15,773 nt of DNA from assembly GCA_949051815.1 (NCBI GenBank), contig CARQVR010000073.1, positions 1 to 15,773 of the forward strand, in the 5' to 3' direction. The translations under genes were made by a program, and so were the position numbers. Positions 6,544 through 15,200 of this stretch are shown here, piece after piece. Each line of letters begins with the position of its first letter. Positions within the stretch are counted from its first letter, which is position 1. Source of the DNA: an uncultured Lachnospiraceae bacterium. GTDB lineage: Bacteria; Bacillota; Clostridia; Lachnospirales; Lachnospiraceae. Under the pieces are notes generated by a model, which saw only the letters and a program-made list of their open reading frames with translations, was not told the origin of the DNA and made no database searches.

Positions 6544-8373
6544 CTATTTCCCGGCCATCCCGGATTCCACCAGATACAGCGGCTCTCTTTTCAGGATCTT
6601 CCACACTCTTACACCGGAGATTCCGACACCAGACACGAGCACCAGTCCGCCCAGCAAGCAGGAAACTGCAGGATCCTCCTGACTCTGCCCGGACAGATCG
6701 ACCGCCGTCTCCACCGCCAGCCCTAAGTTGCTGTACTTCCGGTTAAAATCTTCCTGTCCCATATCCTCTATGTTCACACGCCCGGAAACCGCCATACCCG
6801 CTGCCACACCGGGAACCGTCCCCAAAAGCAGAAGAAGCAGAATACCTGCCAGACTGATCATCCTGCATTTCTTCGCCGTCACGCCAAGCAGCCGCTCAAT
6901 GGAAATCCGCCTCTTTTGCTTTGTGATATAAATATGGGAAATCTGCAAGGTCAATATCACCGCGGCAGTCATCCCCATGACAACCAGAGCCGCCGACATA
7001 TTTTTTAAATTCCGGACTCCATCCTTCAACGCCGAATATCCTCTGTCATAAAAGGTATAAACCAGATTGTCCACACCATGCTTTGCGCTGGTCTCCAGAA
7101 AGTCCGGAATGCTTCCGTTCGGAAGCTCAAAGGATGTATTATCGTCCGCCATAGGCCCGTAATCCACGATGTTTTCCGCTTTGTTCTGAACAGAGTTAAG
7201 CGGCACGATCAGCTCGTCTCTCCCGATTCCCTCTGTAAGCTGAGTATAATCATAGATGCCGACTATGGTGTACTCCTTCTCCTCAAAAGGTGCAAGCAGC
7301 TTCCCGTCAATTCCCATGAACTGAAAATCAATGTGGCCGCCCCCTGAGCCGAAGGCTATGTCCGGACGTGTCGCGGCATTTGTAAAATAGAGTCTCGTGG
7401 TGACCGTATCTCCCACTGACAGTCCGTTGTTTTCCGCAAAAGTCCGGGGCGCCAGACACACCGGGCTTCCCTTTTCATACTCCTCCTGCGTGGGGTAACG
7501 TCCCTCACAGACCCAGGCGCTCTGTTCATAAAAAGGCATCAGAAGATCTGTACTGTTCGTCCCAACCACAGGCTGCGTCTCATAATAGAGAGCCGCCGTA
7601 TCTGCGGCTGCCAGAAACCGCTGCCCTGCCTCCGTCTCATAAAACCCCTCCGTGACCTCATAAATACCCTGCACATCCAGAGGATCTTCTATTCTTTTTC
7701 CCTCCGGCGTATACAAGGTAGGCTCTGCGATTTCCGGTACAAATTCCAGCTCGTCATAAATCTTATCAGCCGCGTCCCACTCTTTTCCATGCGTCCACCC
7801 TGCCTCTGTGATCATCGCTACATAGGTTCGATCCGCCTTCAATTCCTCCGGATACCGGTTCGTATGGTCACAGAACCACACCACACTCCCCTCCATTATC
7901 CTGTCGTCTCCTAAAACTTTCGTGATCAGAATTTTTCCGGATTCCTCCGGCACATAATCCTCCTGCGGGGAAAACTCCGCTACAGTGATATAAGAATCAG
8001 CCTTGTCCTCACCGATATGCAAATATTCCGGTCCATAAGACCCCCAATACACCCTCTTCTCCGGCTCTGTAAGATAGGCGGTCTCCGGAAAATCCATATC
8101 CTTTTTTGTTGCATACCGGTTATATACGGAATCTTTGTATAGCAGATAGTCCCCCTTCTGCGCATCCCATACCTTACGCTCCTGTACGGTATCCGGCTTT
8201 TGGACGACCGTACCGATGGTAATAAAATCATCCTCATACGCCTTCGACAGCCTGTCGCTGGTAACCCAGAGATTGCCGCCCACCACAATCATGATTGTTA
8301 CAACCATAATCAGAACGATAATAAACACAGATTGAACCGGCGTGCGAAGTAACTGCTTCACATAGTTTTTCAT
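6544..8373 (-). CDS. FtsX-like ABC transporter permease (609 aa)
   Basis: A second FtsX-type permease with an N-terminal helix (about 13-33), a very large extracellular domain (about 35-455) and three C-terminal helices (about 460-481, 506-528, 569-590). RRISIERLLGVTAKKCR (488-504) is the cytoplasmic loop motif matching the REFALLRAIG-type segment of the family. The extracellular part shows MacB periplasmic-core-like patterns such as AENNGLSVGDTVTTRLYF and EEKEYTIVGIYDY. The ATG at 8373 follows AGGAGG at about 11 nt. It is the first gene of the envelope operon, after a likely promoter at 8459-8487. Together with the 410-aa protein it forms an asymmetric permease pair. The expected ATP-binding subunit is not encoded here and must be supplied elsewhere, or the pair works differently. 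Confidence 0.88.
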   Translation of the reverse strand: MKNYVKQLLRTPVQSVFIIVLIMVVTIMIVVGGNLWVTSDRLSKAYEDDFITIGTVVQKPDTVQERKVWDAQKGDYLLYKDSVYNRYATKKDMDFPETAYLTEPEKRVYWGSYGPEYLHIGEDKADSYITVAEFSPQEDYVPEESGKILITKVLGDDRIMEGSVVWFCDHTNRYPEELKADRTYVAMITEAGWTHGKEWDAADKIYDELEFVPEIAEPTLYTPEGKRIEDPLDVQGIYEVTEGFYETEAGQRFLAAADTAALYYETQPVVGTNSTDLLMPFYEQSAWVCEGRYPTQEEYEKGSPVCLAPRTFAENNGLSVGDTVTTRLYFTNAATRPDIAFGSGGGHIDFQFMGIDGKLLAPFEEKEYTIVGIYDYTQLTEGIGRDELIVPLNSVQNKAENIVDYGPMADDNTSFELPNGSIPDFLETSAKHGVDNLVYTFYDRGYSALKDGVRNLKNMSAALVVMGMTAAVILTLQISHIYITKQKRRISIERLLGVTAKKCRMISLAGILLLLLLGTVPGVAAGMAVSGRVNIEDMGQEDFNRKYSNLGLAVETAVDLSGQSQEDPAVSCLLGGLVLVSGVGISGVRVWKILKREPLYLVESGMAGK

Positions 8374-8458
8374 CGAAAAATATCCTCCTGCACAGAGTAT
8401 ACCATTCCATTTCTTTTACAAAAAGGATGATGGGACCGGGTGGTTAAAAGCTACCTCA

Positions 8459-8487
8459 ATTATAACTTAAATATCGTCCTGTGTCCG
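8459..8487 (-). promoter_or_regulatory. Probable promoter of the permease operon
   Basis: A consensus -10 TATAAT (8459-8464) on the minus strand lies 17 nt from a weak -35 CGGACA (8482-8487). This gives a leader of about 79 nt before the 609-aa permease. The weak -35 may mean that an activator is needed. A second TATACT at 8397-8402 lies closer to the gene but has only a poor -35. The promoter diverges from the plus-strand antitoxin promoter at 8523-8551. Confidence 0.5.
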
Positions 8488-8522
8488 TATAATCTTTAAC
8501 AAGTGCAATTTAAGTTTAATGC

Positions 8523-8551
8523 TTGAATCCTGCTGTCAGGTATGCTATATT
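8523..8551 (+). promoter_or_regulatory. Antitoxin RNA promoter, copy 1
   Basis: -35 TTGAAT (8523-8528), 17-nt spacer, -10 TATATT (8546-8551) with an extended TGC just before it. The predicted start is near 8558. The matching site in copy 2 has TTGAAC but an identical -10. Confidence 0.75.
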
Positions 8552-8557
8552 AAAGGC

Positions 8558-8665
8558 AGAAAGAGGGAAAGCCATAGAAGCGGCTACCCTCCGAATAACA
8601 ACTAAGTCAATGCTTTACAGCATCAGGCCGTCACTATTGGTAGTAGTGGCGGCTATTTTCGTTTT
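8558..8665 (+). ncRNA. Predicted antisense antitoxin RNA, copy 1
   Basis: Between a good plus-strand promoter (8523-8551) and a plus-strand terminator lies a region of about 108 nt with no coding potential. It is complementary to the 3' untranslated region and last codons of the toxin gene on the other strand. A 5' hairpin pairs GAGGG-AA-AGCC with GGCT-A-CCCTC (8563-8591). This convergent, 3'-overlapping layout is that of Firmicutes type I toxin-antitoxin pairs such as txpA/RatA and bsrG/SR4. The ends are inferred. Confidence 0.7.
8627..8665 (+). terminator. Terminator of antitoxin RNA, copy 1
   Basis: The stem GCCGTCACTA (8627-8636) pairs with TAGTGGCGGC (8644-8653), with one G-U pair and a 7-nt loop. 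It is followed by TATTTTCGTTTTCCC. The stem's right arm includes the toxin stop codon, so the terminator also forms the overlap with the toxin gene. Confidence 0.75.
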
Positions 8666-8748
8666 CCCTTAAAAACTGTGTAGCACAGTCCAATCAGGGC
8701 AACAATGAATATTCCAGTCTGAACCAGATCAGAATATGTAATCATCAT
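8653..8748 (-). CDS. Type I toxin, 31-aa membrane peptide (holin-like toxin type), copy 1
   Basis: A 31-residue peptide starting MMITYSDLVQ, then one hydrophobic helix (about 11-26, IFIVALIGLCYTVF) and a basic tail KGKRK. This small-helix-plus-lysine-tail design matches the putative holin-like (Hol-Tox) toxins of Firmicutes, which insert in the membrane when over-expressed. Two adjacent ATGs (8746-8748, 8743-8745) follow AAAGGAGGG at about 8 nt. A longer in-frame ORF reaches 8838, but its extra 30 codons run through the structured leader and a foreign junction and have no ribosome site. Unlike copy 2, there is no good promoter upstream, because the sequence replacing it lacks the -35/-10 pair; this copy may be silent. 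Confidence 0.8.
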   Translation of the reverse strand: MMITYSDLVQTGIFIVALIGLCYTVFKGKRK

Positions 8749-8756
8749 TGGCAACG

Positions 8757-8802
8757 CCCTCCTTTCTTTCGTCCGGAGGGTTAGTCCCTCCGAAATGGAG
8801 GG
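8757..8802 (-). promoter_or_regulatory. Toxin mRNA leader with four alternating CCCTCC/GGAGGG blocks, copy 1
   Basis: Reading the minus strand: CCCTCC (8797-8802), GGAGGG (8786-8791), CCCTCC (8775-8780), GGAGGG (8757-8762, the ribosome site). Blocks 1-2 plus 3-4 can pair, hiding the ribosome site. Alternatively blocks 2-3 form a 7-bp hairpin (CGGAGGG/CCCTCCG), leaving it free. This is a classic layout for translation control of a type I toxin. Seen in sequence; the function is inferred. Confidence 0.65.
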
Positions 8803-8804
8803 CA

Positions 8805-8838
8805 GCCGCCATACCACAAGTATCACCGCGATGCCCAC
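8805..8838 (-). other. Scar of a surface-protein 3' end fused to the toxin leader
   Basis: The 22 bp at 8805-8826 are identical to 9281-9302, which encode the VILVVWR end of the large surface protein's membrane tail, in the same codon phase (GIAVILVVWR here). The fused frame then runs on into the toxin leader without a stop. Beyond 8826 similarity is lost. Positions 8839-8935 hold no gene or clear signal apart from the start of the copy 2 antitoxin promoter. Confidence 0.6.
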
Positions 8839-8921
8839 AGGTTTTCACTGATGGAATTAATATAAATGAACCGCTCCGCTAATTATATTTTCCTGATATT
8901 ACCGAAAGTACCGTTTAACTC

Positions 8922-8950
8922 TTGAACCCTGCTGGCAGGTATGCTATATT
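8922..8950 (+). promoter_or_regulatory. Antitoxin RNA promoter, copy 2
   Basis: -35 TTGAAC (8922-8927), 17-nt spacer, -10 TATATT (8945-8950), extended TGC before the -10. The -35 differs from copy 1 by its last base, and the surrounding spacer differs at a few positions. Confidence 0.75.
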
Positions 8951-8956
8951 AAAGGC

Positions 8957-9064
8957 AGAAAGAGGGAAAGCCATAGAAGCGGCTACCCTCCGAATAACAA
9001 CTAAGTCAATGCTTTACAGCATCAGGCCGTCACTATTGGTAGTAGTGGCGGCTATTTTCGTTTT
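8957..9064 (+). ncRNA. Predicted antisense antitoxin RNA, copy 2
   Basis: Same sequence as the copy 1 RNA from the predicted start onward, so each antitoxin could act on both toxin mRNAs. It runs from about 7 nt after the -10 to the T-rich stretch after the terminator stem. It is complementary to the toxin 3' region. Ends are inferred, not mapped. Confidence 0.7.
9026..9064 (+). terminator. Terminator of antitoxin RNA, copy 2
   Basis: Same 10-bp stem (9026-9035 with 9043-9052) and T-rich tail as copy 1, at an offset of 399 nt. Confidence 0.75.
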
Positions 9065-9147
9065 CCCTTAAAAACTGTGTAGCACAGTCCAATCAGGGCA
9101 ACAATGAATATTCCAGTCTGAACCAGATCAGAATATGTAATCATCAT
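9052..9147 (-). CDS. Type I toxin, 31-aa membrane peptide, copy 2 (promoter intact)
   Basis: The same 31-residue peptide as copy 1, with one membrane helix and tail KGKRK, the same double ATG and ribosome site AAAGGAGGG. Too short for normal gene calling. Here the gene has a strong promoter at 9238-9266 and a leader of about 84 nt that starts with a small hairpin (9218-9222 with 9228-9232) and carries the alternating CCCTCC/GGAGGG blocks. It lies directly downstream of the surface-protein gene on the same strand, with no terminator between, so read-through from that gene could also reach it. Toxicity itself is not shown by sequence. Confidence 0.85.
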   Translation of the reverse strand: MMITYSDLVQTGIFIVALIGLCYTVFKGKRK

Positions 9148-9155
9148 TGGCAACG

Positions 9156-9201
9156 CCCTCCTTTCTTTCGTCCGGAGGGTTAGTCCCTCCGAAATGGAGG
9201 G
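9156..9201 (-). promoter_or_regulatory. Toxin mRNA leader with alternating CCCTCC/GGAGGG blocks, copy 2
   Basis: The same four blocks as copy 1 (9196-9201, 9185-9190, 9174-9179 and the ribosome site 9156-9161), able to switch between a form hiding the ribosome site and one exposing it. In this copy the leader is expected to be transcribed from 9238-9266. Confidence 0.65.
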
Positions 9202-9237
9202 CAGCCGCCTTTGGCTCTATGGTTTTCCCATATTCGA

Positions 9238-9266
9238 AGTATAGCACATATTTCTTCGGCAGGCAA
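9238..9266 (-). promoter_or_regulatory. Toxin promoter, copy 2
   Basis: -35 TTGCCT (9261-9266), 17-nt spacer, -10 TATACT (9238-9243) with extended TGC. The -35 starts immediately after the surface-protein stop codon (9267-9269). No counterpart exists in copy 1. Confidence 0.8.
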
Positions 9267-12200
9267 TTAATCTTTCCGCCGCCGCCATACCACAAGTATC
9301 ACGATCAGAACGACTGCCAAAATAACCGCCAGCCAGATAAAGTAACAAATCCCAAGTAAAGTCGGACAGATATGACATAGTCCGCATTTCACTTCTTTGT
9401 CTGCTTCCGCACCGTCCGTCTCCACATAGGCGATGGCGTAGCTTGAGAACAGATCCGTGCTGACGGTGATGGTGTCCGGCTCATCGTCCAGATCGTTCAT
9501 AAAGGTATATTCCCCGTTATGGGCGCGGATGATGATAAACTCCCTGTTGTCACCCAACAGTATTTCAGGAATACCTACCACCACTTCTACGGGTTCTCTC
9601 GTCTCCGTGATGACGTTCCAGTCTCCATCCCCGATCTTAATAAACATGGATATGTCAACGTACATGCCAGGCACAAGCCCCGGCACTTCTTCACGGTACG
9701 CTTCGATACCGCTCTCTATCACCTCTTTATCCTGTGCGGGCACTTTTTCGGAAATATCCGTCACGTCTACCCTGATCTCTATGGTTTCGCCGCTGTTTGC
9801 GATTTCCTGCTGTCCGGGCGTCAGTACCGCCTTTACGACTGCTTCGGCATCCGCCACTGTCGCGGTACATTTTTCTTCCTCGCATACCACCGTCACGATG
9901 ACCGTGCCTTTTCCGAACTTTACCTCCGCCTTCTGTGCCGTTGTCCCCTTCGCAGGCTGTCCGGATCCCGTACCGTCCTCCGCCTGCGTTCTGGTATCTG
10001 CGCCTTCCGGTGTTCCCGCACTTTCGCCGTCTGTTCCGGGTGCCGTCTCCCCAGTCGCTCCGTTTTCCTTCTGTATCGCATTTTCTTTCTGTCCGGGTGT
10101 GGTTTCCGCTCTGCCCTCCGGCTTCTTTTCCGCCACAGGTCTGCTTCCCGGCCTGCTTTCCTTCCCCTGATCCGCCGCCGGTGTGATGTCCGGTGCAGAC
10201 GGTTTTGGTTTCGCCGGCGGATTTACGGGCGGTCCGGGTGTCGGATTCTCCGGCGTCTGGCCGCCTGCTTCCGGTGCAGAGTCCTCCGGCCCGGGGTCGT
10301 CCTCTTTGTCTTTATCTCCACCGGAATCAGACGGTTTTCCGGGTTTTCTGACCACGCCCTCCACGGTGACGGTTTTGTTTTCGCGAATGTCCGTGATGGT
10401 ACAGGTATAAGGCTCCGCTGCCGTCAGTTCCACTTTGACACCGTTCACCCTGACCGCAAAGTTGTCCGTCTTCCGGTAACCCTTGCTTAACGCAAAGCGG
10501 AAAGTAAAACTGCCGCCTTCTTTCACAGGACTTGCGCTGCCTGTTTCTGCTGACAGGGTATAGCCTGTGCCTGTCTGCATGGTAACGGTATACGCCTTCG
10601 TGTAAACGGCATAAACGGTCATATCCGCCGTGATAGCGGTAAATACCGCCGGAGTGCCCTGTTCGTCACTGCACCACTCACTTATATAAATCTGGTCACC
10701 CGCATCCTTTTTCGGCGGCACGGGCGGGATGTCTGTCAGGGCTGCGCCGTAATCTAAGGTAATCTCTTTATACTTCTCCCCGTTTGCCATAAAGGTCACG
10801 CTGACCTTGAAAGCGTCTATCTTCGCAGGATCGCTTTTTTCGCTGGCAAAGTTTGTGTCTCCGGCTTTTACGCGCACCGTATAACTGCCGGGTGCAAGCC
10901 CCGTGATCTGGCCGCTTCCGTCCGCCGTCCGGCTCACCCATGTCTTTCCGCCATCCGTGGAAACCTCGTAGGTAACGCCCGCCGTCAGTCCGGTCAGTTT
11001 TCCGGTTCCCCCTGCCGTACTCACATCTGCACCCGTGGGTGTGGGTTTTGGCGGTCTTGCCGGAACGGGCAGGCTCTGCGCAGGGCTGTCGGTGGTTCCG
11101 CTGCCGCTGCCCTTTTTGATGATGCTGAGAGTGCTGTCAAACCAGTTTTCTTTTATCGGGATATTTCCTTCCCTGTCCGCTGTATATTCCGTGCCGTCTA
11201 TGCTGTAGATACCATTCGGTACAAGTCCTGTCAGTTCCTCTTCCCTGTAATCAATCTTTGCCGCAGGCTGTTTTTCCGGCCCTTTGACTTTCACGGGAAA
11301 GCGTTTTGCCGCTTCATTTCCCGCATTGTCTTTAGCGGTTATCTTTACCTCAGTAATGCCCGTGGGTATCTCTGCCGCAGGAATGGTAAAGAGTGCCTGT
11401 GCCGACTTCTGTAAAGTACTTTTGTCAATGGTGACCGGTTTTTCCGGGCTGTCCCCTACTTTATAGGAAACAGAATCCATCCCCGCCGTGACTGCATTGT
11501 CCGTATCGTCCTTAACCGTCACAAGCAGCGCGGGCGCTGATTCATAGTATCCTTCTGATACAGCCACACCATCCGGTCTGGTCTGCTGTGTATCGGACGT
11601 ATTCCGGTCCGCCTGTACCGTAATGTCCGGCGCCCGGTCTTCCACGATCACGCCGCCTCCATCTGCTCCTATCGTCACGCTGTCCGCCGCATTGCCCGCC
11701 CTGTCGGTACAGCCTATGGTAATGGTCCCGCGGAAGTCCTTGTCAAAGGTGATCTTCGCCTCGCCGTTTGTAACCGTTGCTGTCTTTTTCTCCGCTTTGT
11801 CCGCATTAAGATTTCCGGCTGCATCTCCGGGCGTCAAGCAAAAGCTGATCTTTTCCACCCCGCTGCCCTCGTCCGTGACAGGCACATGGACGATCATGCT
11901 CTTTTTTCCGATGATCCAGTCTGATAAGTCTTTCACCTTGTTTTCGTAAGTAAGCGCACCAATCTCAGGTTTTTTCTTATCCAGTCTGACCGTAAATGTA
12001 TCACTTGCAGCGGAAACATTGCCTGCCGCGTCTTTTGCCTTAAACTGATAAGTGTGCTCTCCCTCCAGAACAGGGGTGTAATCATAAAGCACGCTGCCTA
12101 TCCCACCCGGAAAACCGTTTACTTCTGCGAAAGGGCTTCCGTCAACGCTTACCTGCAGCCCGGTCACACCCACACCATCATACAGTTTCAGCGGGATTTT

Positions 12201-15200
12201 ATCCTGTGCGTTCGTCCAGCCTGCAGGCAGGGTTACGCCGTTTTGCAGTACGGGTTTGTCGGGTGGTGACTCATCCTTCCAGCGGGCATGAAGGGTGTGG
12301 GCGGACGTTTCCGTTACAATAGTTTCCGCATCAACCTTAGCGCCCTGCCCCTCTGCCTCAGCAGTGTACCAGCCTTTGAACGTGTAGCCTGTTCTGGTCG
12401 GTACGGGAAGATTACCGTATGCACTGGCATATGTCACATTTTTGCTTGCGGTGGTGTCTCCGCCATCCGCGCCGTGGTATTCAAATGTTACCTGATAGGT
12501 GTTGGGCGTCCACTTCGCATAAAGCAAAGTTTTTCCCGTAACTGCTTTTTTAAAGTCATATGCCGTGCTGCCGCCGTCTGTCGTTACCCACTTACTGAAT
12601 GTGTAGCCTGTCTTTGTGGGATTATCTGTCGGCGCAGATGCCGCAGCACCCTTTAGGACGATCTGCTGTGCCGGAGCTGTCAATTCCGTATTTCCGTCAT
12701 AGAATGTGACGGTATAGTAATCCACTCTGGCGGAAGTTTCTGCTCCCGCCACAGTTACTTCCACGCCGGTATCAATATCGCCAATATAAATTTTATATGT
12801 ACCGTCCGGCGCAGCAAGGCTTGGAAGGAATGTCTTTCCATCATCAGAAGTAAGTCTATAGCCAGATGGCGCTCCTGTCCACTCCGCACCGTCCTTGTAA
12901 GCGGTTATGGTGACGGGATAGCCCTTTGCTTCTTCCCTTGTAATCTTAATGGTATATGCTTTCGACATTTCTCCGGAAGTTACGATAATCACAATGGTAT
13001 TCTCGCCCTCGACAAGATCAACCGTTTTCGGCACCCCATTTTCCATTGAGGTCTCCGCACCATCATTAATTTTTATTGTAATGTCCGCCCCCGACGCCGT
13101 ATCTGCCAGTGTTGCCGTGATACCGATTTCATCGACACTGTTGGCAACCGTTGAGGTATATTCTGTTATGTCAGCCTCAAATTCCGGAGAAAGTGTTGCA
13201 CCGCTTGCCGATAAGTCAAGTCCTCCGAGGTCACAGCTTCCCGGCAGCGCCAGCCATAATTCATTGCGTGGTTCTTTGCCAGAATCTGTTTCTTCTGTTG
13301 TTTCCTTCCACAAAATCTCATAGTCATTATCGTTATCACTAAAAATGCAATTCCAGTCAGCAGGCGTAATTCCATATTCTTTTCCACCTGCTACTTGTAC
13401 AGGATTAGGTTTTGCCGCTGTCGGTGGACTCTGTACAGTAATTCCAATAGATGAACCTTCTAAATTACCAGTAACATCAAAAAACAAACCAGTTCTAAAA
13501 AAAACATTACTTGTTTTTTCATCCCTATCCGTGTTTCCAGAAATATTTACTGTACCTGATATAGAAAACACTTTGCACTCTGTGCCAAATACTCCCCCGC
13601 CGTACTTTGTCTGCGTAATTGTATTATTTATAATGGATGCGTTTGATATTTCTATATTGCTGTTGTTTAGATTTATCCCTCCGCCCCTTTGTGCCTTATT
13701 TTCCTCAATACTTCCTCCAAATATGTTTACTTGGGCATATGCGGCATTTATTCCTCCTCCCGTACCGGAACATAAATTATCTATGATTTTTCCACCATAT
13801 ATATTTACTTTAGAATTTATAGTCGCACTGTCACCAATACAATATATACCTCCTCCACCACCCTTATCAGTTTGATTTTCCTTAATAACTCCGCCAAACA
13901 TATTAAATGTGGTTTCAGAAGTATTTCCATCATCCATAAATATCCCTCCACCACCAACAGACTCCCCCTTTCCTCCCTTAATACAGCCACTATCATTTTT
14001 ACAATCACAAAGTGTAAATGTACTATTTTTATTCACTACAATTACGCTTCCAGTCTCGCCTATATGTTTCAGTGTACCGCCATTTAGGCATAGTGTTACA
14101 TTCCCGTCAATGGTAATGGTACCTACTTCTGTTATTTCTGATTCCTTCAAAAAATAGTATCCTGAAGTAAGCGTATAACCCGCCTCCGCATCTCCCTTCA
14201 CATCTCCGTTGATCAGAAGTTGTCCGCTATCATTTATAGTAAGCAGTTTATACTCAATATCTGTATTATGGACAGTATGGTCGCCAATAACTATATTCCT
14301 GCCGCAGATACAGTGCATATGTGAAACATCATCTGCCGCCATGACCTGACTGCTTTCTGCAAGTGTTTCTGCAATCTCCACCCATGCCGTCAGTTTTACC
14401 AGTTCTTCCTCCGGCATCTGTTCCTGCTGTTCCTCTGTCAGCGCCTCGTAATCCTCCCAGATGGCAAGGGCTTCTTTCACATATTCATTCAGCTTTTCTT
14501 CCCATTCCGCATAGGCATCCCCATCTTCTTCCATATCCGGCCCTGTAGCAAGATATTCCTCCGCATCCGGCAGTGCTGCAATCCGTTCAAGCAATGCCTG
14601 TATTATGGCATCTACACCGCTTTCTACCGTCACTGTAATCTGCGGCAGGCTGACACCCTCCGCCAGTGTATAGCCATCCGGCAGAACCGCGGTAAAGGTA
14701 TATGTTCCCTCCGCACTTCCGTCATACTCCGGCTCAGACTGCCATGTCACGCCGTCTATCGTAACCGTTTCTTCCTGCTTTTCAGTCTGCATATTCTCTA
14801 ATGTTTGTACAGGAATCACATTTTCCGCAAGATATTCCTGCATAGTGACCGTATGGGTTTCCTGTGAAACTGCGCTTTCCAGTTGTCCCTCCGAGGGCGC
14901 ATTTTCCTGCTCGTTCACACTCTCCCCTTGCTCCTCTGCGAGCGCACTTTCCCCTGTGTCGTTTTCCTCTTTTTCAATGTCTGACGTGTCCCCGCTGTCT
15001 GTTTCAGGCATTCCGTCTGTTTCTTCCGATTCTCCGTCCGGCTCCGGCTGTGCGTCCTCTCCCTCCCCGGTCTCCGCATCGCTATCTTCGCTCTCACCAC
15101 CTGTTTCCGTATCGCTATTTTCGCTCTCATTGCCTGTTTCTGTATCGTCCGGCGCCGTATCGGATGACCCGCCTTCTTCCGTACTGCCGTCCTTATCCTC

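Larger units (their letters stand above)
8537..8810. repeat. 274-bp direct duplication, copy 1 (toxin-antitoxin module)
   Basis: Bases 8537-8810 are identical to 8936-9209, with an offset of 399 nt, by reading both copies against each other. Upstream of the identical block the copies remain similar but differ at several positions through the antitoxin -35 region. Downstream, after GCCGCC, they diverge completely. The block contains the whole toxin gene, its ribosome site and leader, and the antitoxin RNA. Confidence 0.95.
8936..9209. repeat. 274-bp direct duplication, copy 2 (toxin-antitoxin module)
   Basis: Identical over its length to 8537-8810. In this copy the block is followed by a further 57 nt carrying a strong toxin promoter, then by the stop codon of the large surface protein, so it probably represents the intact arrangement. 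Confidence 0.95.

Noticed and set aside
8653..8838. 61-residue reading frame containing the copy 1 toxin with a 30-residue N-terminal extension
   Set aside because: The extension runs through the leader hairpins and a recombination scar, has no ribosome site, and does not exist in copy 2; the 31-residue form has a strong ribosome site.
8537..9209. CRISPR array or integron-like repeats
   Set aside because: There are only two long copies, each with a gene and antisense RNA signals; no short regular repeats or unique spacers.
9267..9400. LPXTG sortase signal at the end of the surface protein
   Set aside because: No LPXTG-like motif precedes the final helix; the residues there are CGLCHICPTLLG.
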